Positions 7,258-14,890 of a DNA stretch of 64,000 nucleotides are shown one piece after another (positions within the stretch are counted from its first letter, which is position 1; the number at the start of each line of letters is the position of its first letter). Below the pieces are notes generated by a model. That model made no database searches, was not told where the DNA came from, and saw only the letters and a list, made by a program, of their open reading frames with translations. The position numbers and the translations under genes were made by a program. This DNA is from Flavobacteriales bacterium UBA7468 (GTDB lineage: Bacteria; Bacteroidota; Bacteroidia; Flavobacteriales_D; Crocinitomicaceae): NCBI GenBank assembly GCA_002478565.1, contig DLPC01000012.1, positions 1 through 64,000 of the forward strand, written 5' to 3'.

Positions 7258-7887
7258 ATGCCCACTATTGAAAATCAAACACTTAGCAAATTATACTACA
7301 GCATCGGAGAAGTTGCTGAGCTCTTACAAGTAAATGCTTCATTGCTAAGATTTTGGGAGAAAGAATTTAATCTATCGGTTTCAAAAAAGAATAAAAAAGG
7401 TAACCGTCTTTACACTGCCAAAGAAATTGAAAAAATTCAGCGTATCTATCATTTTGTAAAAATCGAAGGATACACGCTTGAAGGTGCGAAAAAAGCTTTA
7501 AAAGCTAAGGTTGAACCGAATTTAGTGTTGCCAAATGAAATAATTGATACACCATTAGAAATAGATACAACGCACACTAATGCTGCTTCAGCACTCGATA
7601 CAGAAACCCTCATCTCCAAATTAGAAGACATCAAAAAGCGCTTGCTTTCCTTACATTTTGAGGAAATATCTAATACGAAAATTGCGTCAACTACACTTTC
7701 TACGTCTTCTACTCTAGAACAATTTACAAGCTCAGTATTACATCTAGAAAAATCTGCTACCATTGCCTTAGAAAAGCAAAACGAGACTCAACAAACCACT
7801 ACTTCTTCGAACGCTAAGTCTAGCAAACCAAAAAGTGCGGCTAAACCGAAGCCTAGCACTGACACCCCTACCCTTTTTGATTTTTAA
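7258..7887 (+). CDS. MerR family transcriptional regulator, 209 aa
   Basis: DNA-binding regulator. The N-terminal winged helix-turn-helix of the MerR family covers about residues 11-82: YSIGEVAELLQVNASLLRFWEKEF, then the basic wing KKNKKGNRLYT and the helix AKEIEKIQRIYHFVKIEGYTLEGAKKAL (quoted here in parts shorter than the family block). The C-terminal 120 residues are Ser/Thr/Lys-rich and contain no cysteine cluster, so it is not a metal sensor of the MerR/CueR type. The family in Bacteroidota usually has this single HTH plus a low-complexity tail. Its end overlaps the convergent BtuF-like gene by 20 nt. Ligand unknown. Confidence 0.88.
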   Translation: MPTIENQTLSKLYYSIGEVAELLQVNASLLRFWEKEFNLSVSKKNKKGNRLYTAKEIEKIQRIYHFVKIEGYTLEGAKKALKAKVEPNLVLPNEIIDTPLEIDTTHTNAASALDTETLISKLEDIKKRLLSLHFEEISNTKIASTTLSTSSTLEQFTSSVLHLEKSATIALEKQNETQQTTTSSNAKSSKPKSAAKPKPSTDTPTLFDF

Positions 7888-8611
7888 ATTTCTCTGCAAT
7901 ATAGGAAGTTGCTTGCAACATCCGAGCACCATACCAAGAGCACATTTCACCATCGATGAGTTCAATTTTTGAATTGGGGAAAAGTGCTTGCACTTCGGCA
8001 ATATGCTTCTCTTCGAAAGGAAATGGTTCTGAGCTCAAAAAAATAAAATCTGGATTTGCAGGCAACAGCATTTTAGCTTTCAAAACTTCTGCTAAATCAG
8101 GATAGCGTTCGATTCCACAGGCATTGATAAAACCAAAATGACTTAAAAAGGCATGTATATAAGTGTTGGGGCCAACCACAAAATAAGGATCTTTCCAGAT
8201 CAAATAAAGAAATGATGAGCCTTGACCAATTTTACTCCCACGCTGAAATTGCCCTTGAATTTGAAGTAAAAGCTGCTCAGCTTCTGTGTTTTTACCTACA
8301 CGTTCTGCGATAATTGACAGATCACTATATGCTTGATCAATAGAATTGATATCGGTTAAAAGCACTTCATAGCGTTGGGCTAAAAGTGTAATATCTTCTT
8401 TGGTGTTTTCTTCCCGATTTGCAATGATCAGATCTGGCTTCAGTCTTTCAATGACATCAAAATTGACTTTTTTTGTACCTCCAACCTTGTCTTTGGTTTG
8501 TTTCCAAACTTTTGGATGCACACAAAATTTGGTGATCCCAACGACTTCTGTATCAAGTCCAAGCGCCCAAAGATACTCAGTAAGCGAGGGAACTAAAGAT
8601 ACAATGCGCAT
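7868..8611 (-). CDS. Helical-backbone metal-receptor / BtuF-like binding protein without signal peptide, 247 aa
   Basis: Resembles the TroA/BtuF class of ABC-transporter binding proteins, which capture cobalamin or iron chelates. Visible features: the opening MRIVSLVPSLTEYLWALG with the usual SLxPSxTE motif, VGITKFCVHP, GGTKKVNFDVIERLKPDLIIA, a long backbone helix region around residues 95-130, and a C-terminal lobe with YPDLAEVL. There is no signal peptide or lipobox: the first residues are already the first beta-strand. It is therefore probably cytoplasmic, or exported by another route. It lies 12 nt downstream of the cystathionine beta-synthase gene. Ligand not determinable; a link to B12 is only suggested by the B12-dependent mutase elsewhere in the window. 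Confidence 0.83.
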   Translation of the reverse strand: MRIVSLVPSLTEYLWALGLDTEVVGITKFCVHPKVWKQTKDKVGGTKKVNFDVIERLKPDLIIANREENTKEDITLLAQRYEVLLTDINSIDQAYSDLSIIAERVGKNTEAEQLLLQIQGQFQRGSKIGQGSSFLYLIWKDPYFVVGPNTYIHAFLSHFGFINACGIERYPDLAEVLKAKMLLPANPDFIFLSSEPFPFEEKHIAEVQALFPNSKIELIDGEMCSWYGARMLQATSYIAEKFKNQKG

Positions 8612-8623
8612 CGTTAATTTTAT

Positions 8624-9985
8624 TTAAGAAAGGGCTGAAATGACGTCGTAGCGCGATACAATATGATGCTTACCATCAGCCAATTCCACCAATACTGCAG
8701 GCGTATTTTTATTGATCAACTTACATAATTCTTCAACGGGCGTGCTCGATTTAACCACTGGAAAAGCCGGCCCCATAATGGAAGAAATCGGTGCATCGCG
8801 CAGCGCTGGGTTGTCAACCAAAAGTTGATAAACATGGCTGTCATCTATAGAACCGACAAATTTATTGTCTTTCATTACCGGAATTTGTGAAATACCGAAG
8901 TTTCGCATCTTGGCTACAGCATGCGAAACCAGTTCTTCTGCATACAAGGACACCAAAGGTTTGTCGGCATGCTTGGCAACAAGATCTGCTGCTGTAACAA
9001 CATTTTCTTCAAGAAAACCACGCTCGCGCATCCAATCATCATTGAAAATTTTACCAACATAGCGGCTACCGTGGTCATGAAATAAAATCACCACAAAATC
9101 GTCTTTTGTAAGCTGATCTTTCATTTGCAGCACACCTTTAATGGCTGAACCTGCAGAGTTACCGACAAAAATTCCTTCTTCACGTGCTAATTTCCTGGTG
9201 TAAATTGCAGCGTCCTTATCCGTTACTTTTTCAAAATGATCAATCAAAGAGAAGTCGACATTCGCTGGCAGGATATCTTCTCCAATCCCTTCAGTGATGT
9301 ATGGGTAAATTTCATTTTCGTCAAAAATTCCGGTTTCCTTGTACTTTTTGAACACAGAGCCATAGGTGTCTATTCCCCAAATTTTGATATTTGGATTTTT
9401 TTCTTTGAGATATTTCGCAACTCCAGAGATGGTTCCGCCCGTGCCAACGCCTACTACAAAATGCGTGATTTTTCCGTCGGTTTGTTCCCAGATTTCAGGG
9501 CCCGTTTGTTCGTAGTGTGCTTGGCGATTAGATAAATTGTCGTATTGATTGACATACCAAGAATTCGGAATCTCAGTTGCCAAACGTCTGGAGACAGAAT
9601 AATATGAACGTGGATCTGTTGGTTCAACGGCAGTCGGGCACACAACAACCTCCGCCCCAACTGCTCTGAGGATATCCATCTTTTCTTTTGACTGCTTGTC
9701 ATTTAATACGCAAATGAGCTTGTAACCTTTAATGATACAAGCAAGCGCCAAGCCCATACCTGTATTGCCAGATGTTCCTTCAATGACAGTTCCGCCTGGC
9801 TTGAGTAAACCTGATTTTTCAGCATCCTCGATCATTTTGAGTGCCATACGGTCCTTGACCGAGTTTCCCGGATTGGTTGTTTCCACCTTGGCGAATATCT
9901 GAGCCGGGACATCTTTGGCAAGTTTATTGATGCGAACAATTGGCGTATTTCCGATTGTTTCGAGGATGTTGTTGTAAATTTTCAT
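8624..9985 (-). CDS. cbs: Cystathionine beta-synthase with tandem CBS domains, 453 aa
   Basis: PLP enzyme condensing homocysteine with serine (or related O-acyl substrates) to cystathionine. Residues 1-330 are the fold-II PLP domain: IGNTPIVR at 11-18, PLP-lysine K44 in NSVKDR, phosphate loop TSGNTG at 71-76 and GVGTGGTISG further on. Residues about 335-453 hold two CBS modules (ADLVAKHADKPLV..., SSIMGPAFPVV...), which in this family bind adenosine ligands such as SAM. No haem-binding N-terminus is present. I start it at the ATG at 9985 because an in-frame ATG at 10012 lies upstream of the -7 box TAACTTTG (10000-10007). With the SAM-controlled genes at 60,673 it completes homocysteine-cystathionine interconversion. 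Confidence 0.93.
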   Translation of the reverse strand: MKIYNNILETIGNTPIVRINKLAKDVPAQIFAKVETTNPGNSVKDRMALKMIEDAEKSGLLKPGGTVIEGTSGNTGMGLALACIIKGYKLICVLNDKQSKEKMDILRAVGAEVVVCPTAVEPTDPRSYYSVSRRLATEIPNSWYVNQYDNLSNRQAHYEQTGPEIWEQTDGKITHFVVGVGTGGTISGVAKYLKEKNPNIKIWGIDTYGSVFKKYKETGIFDENEIYPYITEGIGEDILPANVDFSLIDHFEKVTDKDAAIYTRKLAREEGIFVGNSAGSAIKGVLQMKDQLTKDDFVVILFHDHGSRYVGKIFNDDWMRERGFLEENVVTAADLVAKHADKPLVSLYAEELVSHAVAKMRNFGISQIPVMKDNKFVGSIDDSHVYQLLVDNPALRDAPISSIMGPAFPVVKSSTPVEELCKLINKNTPAVLVELADGKHHIVSRYDVISALS

Positions 9986-9999
9986 GTTTGATCTTTGGG

Positions 10000-10007
10000 C
10001 AAAGTTA
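10000..10007 (-). promoter_or_regulatory. -7 promoter box of cbs
   Basis: Minus-strand TAACTTTG ends 14 nt before the ATG at 9985. It excludes the in-frame ATG at 10012 as the start. Confidence 0.6.
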
Positions 10008-10038
10008 GTCATCTAGATGAATTCATTAATTTTAAAGC

Positions 10039-12228
10039 ATGTTAAAATACGCCCACTTTTTCATTTTCATCACTGTACTACTCACCGCAAGCGCTCAAAC
10101 TGGTCCAATTTTACCAACTCCAGCTGTTTATCAACGAGTCAATGGCCAATTTGTGTGTAGTGGAAATTTAGTAGTCGATCCCTCTGAAATCAATCCAGCA
10201 CTCTTGCAATCTTTCAAAGATTTAGCAAAGTGGAGTCATCAAATGGAAGTTACACCAAGTGTACAAAACCCGATGGTGAGCTTCAAAAAACTAACCAATG
10301 TCAAGCAAGATTCATACAGCATCAATATCTCTGAGCGAATCGTCATCTCTTATTCCTCAGATGCTTCTTGTTTTTATGCCCTCACTTCCTTGTTTCAATT
10401 AGCCACCAAGCAAGATGGGCAGGTAAGTTTCCAGCAGTGTTTTGTCAAAGATTATCCTAAATTTCAATGGCGCGGTCTGCATCTGGATGTATCAAGACAT
10501 TTTTTCACGCCCGAAGAAATCAAGCGCTTTATAGACCTCATGGCCTATTACAAATTCAACACGCTGCATTGGCACCTCACCGACGACCAAGGTTGGCGCA
10601 TTGAAATCAAAAAATACCCGTTGCTAACCGAAATTGGCGCTTTTCGTGACTCAACAGTCAATGAGCATTACACGACATACCCAAGAACCTACAATAAAGT
10701 ACGCTACGGTGGTTTTTACACCCAAGAACAAGTGAAAGAAATTGTAGCATATGCCGCTTCCAAATATATCCAAGTTGTTCCCGAAATAGAAATGCCGGGG
10801 CACGCCAGAGCCGCATTAGCTGCTTACCCGCAATATTCTTGCACCGGTGAACATCTTGGTGTTGAAGGTCTGTGGGGTGTTTTTGACGACATCTTTTGCT
10901 CTAAGGAAGAGAGCATTCTTTTTTTACAAGATGTTTTGAGTGAAGTCATTCCCTTATTCCCATCCGCCTATATTCATGTGGGTGGAGACGAAGCGCCCAA
11001 AACCAGATGGAAAGCATGCCCGAATTGCCAGGCTGTGATCAAAGCAAATGGGTTGCACGATGAGCATGAATTGCAAAGCTATTTCATACAGCGCATGGAT
11101 GCCTTTTTAACAGCAAATGGCAAAAAACTAATTGGTTGGGATGAAATACTTGAAGGCGGGTTGTCACCAAATGCAACCGTCATGTCTTGGCGCGGCTATG
11201 AGGGCGGCATTGCTGCTGCTTCACAAGGACACGACGTCGTGATGTGCCCAGGTTCTCATTGCTATTTTGACCACTATCAAGGAAAAGGTTCTGATGAACC
11301 GTTGGCAATTGGTGGTTTCACTTCCTTAGAAAAAGTACTTTCTTTTGACCCGATACCTGCAAACATGACTGTAGCACAAGCGGCCTATGTGCTAGGGGCG
11401 CAAGGAAATCTCTGGACCGAATACATTGCAGATTATCAAAAACTAGAATACATGGCTTACCCAAGAGCCATTGCTTTAAGTACGGCACTTTGGTCAGAAA
11501 CCAAGCCAAGTTATAATGATTTTCTTGCTGTGCTCGTGAAATATCACTTTCCTTTTTTAGAAAAGAAAAACGTTAATTTTTCTCAAACATGCCTGAAACC
11601 CGAAATCTTCACTAAACGCAAAGCTAATGGTGGCATTGAAATATATAAAACACCAGCTAAAGGCATTATTGCCTCTGAAGAATTGATCAGTAGCATACCT
11701 GCGGCAAAAAGAAAAATTAAAGCGCATGAAATTGTCATTGACCAAGGAAAATCTATACCAGCCAAACAAATCAATGTCGTTGCTCATAAAGCATTAGGTG
11801 CTCAAATAAATTTCCAAACACCGCCCAACCCGAAATTCGACAACGGAAGCCTCACCATTGTAGATGGCCAATTAGGCGCCAGACCCTGGAAAGGCAATGA
11901 GTGGCTGGGTTTTAACACTGACAGTGTCTCGTTTGACATCATTTTAGAAAAACCAATCAAGGTCAAAGAAATCAGGATCCATTCCCTTCACGACCCCAAT
12001 AGTTGGATTTGGTCTATCCAAGGTTACGAGATTCAATTAATTAAATTTGGTCATGGGGTAAACATCTCAGAAGATTACAATATGGATGAAACCTTTATAT
12101 TGAAAATCAAAGACAAAAAAGTAAAGCAAATTCACGTAGTACTCTACGGACTGCCTAAAATTCCGGAAGGACAGCCAGGCGCTGGAAATACGCCATGGCT
12201 GTTTATCGATGAAATTGAAATTCGATGA
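10039..12228 (+). CDS. Secreted beta-N-acetylhexosaminidase, GH20, 729 aa
   Basis: Removes terminal N-acetylhexosamine from chitin oligomers or glycans. Sec signal peptide at residues 1-19 (ending TASA before Q20). A GH20b-type N-terminal domain (about 25-140) is followed by the GH20 TIM barrel (about 145-490) with FQWRGLHLDVSRHF, HWHLTDDQGW and the catalytic D317-E318 pair in HVGGDEAPKTRW; WTEY and the late barrel Trp motif follow. The C-terminal part (about 600-729) looks like a discoidin/F5-8C-type beta sandwich (WLGFNTDSVSFDI, VKEIRIHSLHD). No T9SS sorting domain is visible, so it is probably periplasmic. Start set by TAATTTTA (10027-10034), 4 nt upstream. Confidence 0.94.
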   Translation: MLKYAHFFIFITVLLTASAQTGPILPTPAVYQRVNGQFVCSGNLVVDPSEINPALLQSFKDLAKWSHQMEVTPSVQNPMVSFKKLTNVKQDSYSINISERIVISYSSDASCFYALTSLFQLATKQDGQVSFQQCFVKDYPKFQWRGLHLDVSRHFFTPEEIKRFIDLMAYYKFNTLHWHLTDDQGWRIEIKKYPLLTEIGAFRDSTVNEHYTTYPRTYNKVRYGGFYTQEQVKEIVAYAASKYIQVVPEIEMPGHARAALAAYPQYSCTGEHLGVEGLWGVFDDIFCSKEESILFLQDVLSEVIPLFPSAYIHVGGDEAPKTRWKACPNCQAVIKANGLHDEHELQSYFIQRMDAFLTANGKKLIGWDEILEGGLSPNATVMSWRGYEGGIAAASQGHDVVMCPGSHCYFDHYQGKGSDEPLAIGGFTSLEKVLSFDPIPANMTVAQAAYVLGAQGNLWTEYIADYQKLEYMAYPRAIALSTALWSETKPSYNDFLAVLVKYHFPFLEKKNVNFSQTCLKPEIFTKRKANGGIEIYKTPAKGIIASEELISSIPAAKRKIKAHEIVIDQGKSIPAKQINVVAHKALGAQINFQTPPNPKFDNGSLTIVDGQLGARPWKGNEWLGFNTDSVSFDIILEKPIKVKEIRIHSLHDPNSWIWSIQGYEIQLIKFGHGVNISEDYNMDETFILKIKDKKVKQIHVVLYGLPKIPEGQPGAGNTPWLFIDEIEIR

Positions 12229-12231
12229 GTT

Positions 12232-12260
12232 AAAAATAGGCGTAAAATAGAGCCTTTTTA
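12232..12260. terminator. Putative bidirectional terminator between convergent genes
   Basis: AAAAATAGGC (12232-12241) can pair with GCCTTTTTA (12252-12260) around a 10-nt loop; the GC core is only 4 bp, but T-runs lie on the 3' side of each strand. It sits between the hexosaminidase and the LuxR-type gene. Confidence 0.45.
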
Positions 12261-12282
12261 ATCAGGAAGTAATGCCAAGATG

Positions 12283-12927
12283 TTAGGGGATGATGCCCAG
12301 ACGAACGGCATGAACGATAATGCCAGCGGTATTGCGCACATCTAATTTCTCTATGATGCGCATTTTATGCGTTTCGACGGTTCTTGGAGAAATGTGTAAT
12401 TCAAGCGCTATTTCTCTGCACGTTTTTTCTTGACAAATTCCTCTGATCACTTCAATTTCACGCGCTGTGATGCGTTCGAGAGTCTGGATCGTTTTCTCTT
12501 CAGCATCTAACAAACGTTTTGAATGCGGATGAATGTAGGCCTGCTGAAAAAAAACTTGCCGAAAAGCCGTTACGGCCTCCTCTTGTATTTGCATTTTATT
12601 GACCACCCCATGAAAACCCCATTTCAAATAGAGCGGCACCATTGCTGACTTGAAATTCTTTACTGCGAGTAAGAACTTGGCGTGTGGAAAGGTAGCCATC
12701 CAGAAATTCATGTAGGCCTGATCAAGTTCTTGCAAAAGATCTGCATCAATCATAATAACTTGAAAAGCTGTTCCGGCGTAACGCGCACGAAATTCACTAA
12801 GATTTGGAGCTTCTCCGACCCATTCAAAATCGTTGCGCTGCTCCAACATGGCACGAAGACCAGTTCTGAAAATGACATTAGAATCAATAAAACCCACGCG
12901 AATGCGGGCTCCCAAATAATTACTCAT
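12283..12927 (-). CDS. LuxR/NarL-family response regulator, 214 aa
   Basis: Transcription factor with a receiver-like N-terminal domain (about 8-130) and a C-terminal LuxR helix-turn-helix (about 150-212: ITAREIEVIRGICQEKT, then ALELHISPRTVETHKMRI). The likely phosphoacceptor is D61 in VIMIDAD and the conserved lysine is K111 in VVNKMQ. The Mg-binding acidic pair at the end of strand 1 reads D15-S16 instead of D-D/D-E, and the residue before K90 is not the usual Ser/Thr pair, so phosphorylation may be weak. No histidine kinase lies nearby; the gene is an orphan between convergent hexosaminidase and divergent dioxygenase genes. Target genes unknown. Confidence 0.87.
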   Translation of the reverse strand: MSNYLGARIRVGFIDSNVIFRTGLRAMLEQRNDFEWVGEAPNLSEFRARYAGTAFQVIMIDADLLQELDQAYMNFWMATFPHAKFLLAVKNFKSAMVPLYLKWGFHGVVNKMQIQEEAVTAFRQVFFQQAYIHPHSKRLLDAEEKTIQTLERITAREIEVIRGICQEKTCREIALELHISPRTVETHKMRIIEKLDVRNTAGIIVHAVRLGIIP

Positions 12928-13104
12928 ACGACTTGCATTTTTTATGGCCGAGGCCTGGTTTAGGTTAATACAAGTAGTTTTGTTTCATGAGGTAAAATTA
13001 AAGGTTGTTACCCAAAGGCAATTCCGTAGATTGACGGATGAATTCAAAATAAAGTTGCATAGCGACTCTTAACTTAGGTCAATCTGTTTTGAATATAGGT
13101 CCAT

Positions 13105-13112
13105 TATATTTG
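13105..13112 (+). promoter_or_regulatory. -7 promoter box of the dioxygenase gene
   Basis: TATATTTG ends 4 nt before the ATG at 13117; leaderless transcript predicted. Upstream, AGATTGAC (13028-13035) and GTCAATCT (13078-13085) form an 8-bp inverted repeat that could be a regulator site, but the match could be chance. Confidence 0.5.
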
Positions 13113-13116
13113 TTGT

Positions 13117-14001
13117 ATGGAACGCCGCAAATTCACATCACTATTGACTTTAAGCGCTATGGCTATGCAAATTGGAAATTTAAAAAGTTTAGAAAATTGG
13201 AGCCAATCCCTAAAAGGAAGTGCACTTACTCCCACCCTATTTATTGGTCATGGTTCGCCAATGAATGCCATCGAAAAGAATGAATTTGTACAAGGATTTC
13301 AAAAGACTGCGTCAAGCCTACCGGAAATTCAGGCCATCTTAGTCATTTCAGCACATTGGCTCACCAATGGCACTGCTGTTACAGCGATGGATAAACCAAA
13401 AACCATCCACGACTTTGGCGGCTTTCCTCCTGAATTATTTGCGCAGCAATATCCTGCACCCGGCAGCCCTGAATTGGCTCAAGAAATTAAAAATCTGATT
13501 CCAGACACCCACATCCACCTTGATCACGAATGGGGTTTGGATCACGGTACCTGGACTATTCTCAAACACTTCTACCCAGAAGCAAACATCCCTGTTGTGC
13601 AGTTCTCAATAGATTACAGGCAGCCCCTGAGTTATCATTTTAACCTTGCCAAACAATTAGCTGAGTTGCGAAAAAAAGGAGTGTTGATAATTGGTTCGGG
13701 TAATATCGTTCATAATTTGAGAGCCGTAGATTTTAGCAAAATCAATGAGGTCGGCTATGGATATGAATGGGCGCAAGAAGCAAGAGCTTATGTCAATAAC
13801 TGCATTCGCACAGAAAATTTCGAAGCACTACAGAAAATCGAAAAAGGGCCACATGCACTACAATTGGCCATACCGACACCTGATCATTATATTCCTTTAC
13901 TTTATGTCTTAGGACTGAAAAACAAAGACGAAGAGTTGCAATTTTTCAATGATCAATTACTCGCTGGGAGCCTGAGTATGACTTCCCTTAAAATTGGCTA
14001 G
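13117..14001 (+). CDS. ygiD: LigB-type extradiol dioxygenase (4,5-DOPA dioxygenase, YgiD-like), 294 aa
   Basis: Class III ring-cleaving dioxygenase family. Metal ligands and active-site residues visible: H45 in IGHGSPMN, H80 in ISAHW, H143 in LDHGTW, H199 in GNIVHN. The substrate class (DOPA or related catechols) is taken from the family; the physiological substrate is unknown. The protein is about 25-30 residues longer than E. coli YgiD because of an N-terminal extension MERRKFTSLLTLSAMA that resembles a twin-arginine signal (RRKF-hydrophobic). Whether it is exported or the signal is vestigial cannot be decided here. Start set by the -7 box 4 nt upstream. The menB gene follows after 67 nt with its own box. 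Confidence 0.87.
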   Translation: MERRKFTSLLTLSAMAMQIGNLKSLENWSQSLKGSALTPTLFIGHGSPMNAIEKNEFVQGFQKTASSLPEIQAILVISAHWLTNGTAVTAMDKPKTIHDFGGFPPELFAQQYPAPGSPELAQEIKNLIPDTHIHLDHEWGLDHGTWTILKHFYPEANIPVVQFSIDYRQPLSYHFNLAKQLAELRKKGVLIIGSGNIVHNLRAVDFSKINEVGYGYEWAQEARAYVNNCIRTENFEALQKIEKGPHALQLAIPTPDHYIPLLYVLGLKNKDEELQFFNDQLLAGSLSMTSLKIG

Positions 14002-14041
14002 ATTTTCTGAAAAATAAACCTTTCTGTCCTGAAGGATGTTC

Positions 14042-14049
14042 TATCTTTG
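14042..14049 (+). promoter_or_regulatory. -7 promoter box of the menB operon
   Basis: TATCTTTG, 19 nt before the ATG at 14069. It would drive the five-gene string menB-pepD-ribBA-lolD-TIGR02757, whose genes overlap or abut. Confidence 0.55.
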
Positions 14050-14068
14050 TAACAGAAATTTATGAGTT

Positions 14069-14890
14069 ATGTCACAAAGAAATTGGCAAAGTATCAAAAC
14101 CTACGAAGACATCAAGTTTGAGTTCTTCGAAGGAATCGCTAAAATCACAATAAACAGACCTAAAGTCTACAATGCATTCAGGCCCGAAACCAATTTCGAA
14201 ATGCTAGATGCTATGAACATCTGCCGCGAAAGACCTGACATCAACGTAGTTGTCTTGACTGGCGAAGGAGACAAAGCTTTCTGCTCAGGAGGCGATCAAA
14301 ATGTAAAAGGAGTCGGTGGTTATATTTCTGAAAACGGCGTACCTCGCCTCAATGTACTCGATTTACACAAAGCCATTCGTTCGCTGCCTAAACCAGTTAT
14401 TGCAATGGTCAATGGCTATGCAATTGGTGGAGGCCACGTACTCCATGTTGTTTGCGACCTCACTATTGCTTCTGAAAATGCTCGATTTGGACAGACAGGC
14501 CCTAAAGTAGGTAGCTTTGACGGAGGTTTTGGTTCTTCTTATTTAGCCAGACATGTCGGTCAAAAGAAAGCCAGAGAAATTTGGTTTTTATGCAACCAAT
14601 ATACCGCTGAGGAAGCAGAAAAAATGGGAATGGTCAACAAAGTAGTTCCACTTGCTCAACTTGAAGATACCGTTGTAGAGTGGTCAAAAATCATTATGAA
14701 AAGAAGCCCGCTTGCCATCCGCATGATCAAAAGAGCAATGAATGCCGAACTCGATGGGCAACATGGCCTTATGGAGCTTGCTGGTGATGCAACCCTACTT
14801 TACTACCTCACCGAAGAGGCTCAAGAAGGCAAACATGCATTTCTAGAAAAACGCGATCCTAATTTCCAACAATATCCAAAATTTCCTTGA
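14069..14890 (+). CDS. menB: 1,4-dihydroxy-2-naphthoyl-CoA synthase MenB, 273 aa
   Basis: Crotonase-fold enzyme closing the naphthoate ring in menaquinone synthesis (o-succinylbenzoyl-CoA to DHNA-CoA). Signature stretches are ITINRPKVYNAFRP, the oxyanion-hole segments CSGGDQ and IGGGH, and FGQTGPKVGSFDGG, which separates MenB from other crotonases. The C-terminus (FLEKRDPNFQQYPKFP) is also typical of MenB. Length is normal. First gene of a tight string; its TGA overlaps the ATG of pepD by 1 nt. It fits the nuo complex of this window, which in Bacteroidota reduces menaquinone. Other men genes are not in the window. Confidence 0.96.
   Translation: MSQRNWQSIKTYEDIKFEFFEGIAKITINRPKVYNAFRPETNFEMLDAMNICRERPDINVVVLTGEGDKAFCSGGDQNVKGVGGYISENGVPRLNVLDLHKAIRSLPKPVIAMVNGYAIGGGHVLHVVCDLTIASENARFGQTGPKVGSFDGGFGSSYLARHVGQKKAREIWFLCNQYTAEEAEKMGMVNKVVPLAQLEDTVVEWSKIIMKRSPLAIRMIKRAMNAELDGQHGLMELAGDATLLYYLTEEAQEGKHAFLEKRDPNFQQYPKFP

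Noticed and set aside
13028..13085. Inverted repeat AGATTGAC/GTCAATCT between the LuxR-type and dioxygenase genes.
   Set aside because: 8 bp with a 42-nt gap is weak and could be chance. Kept only as a remark in the promoter entry.
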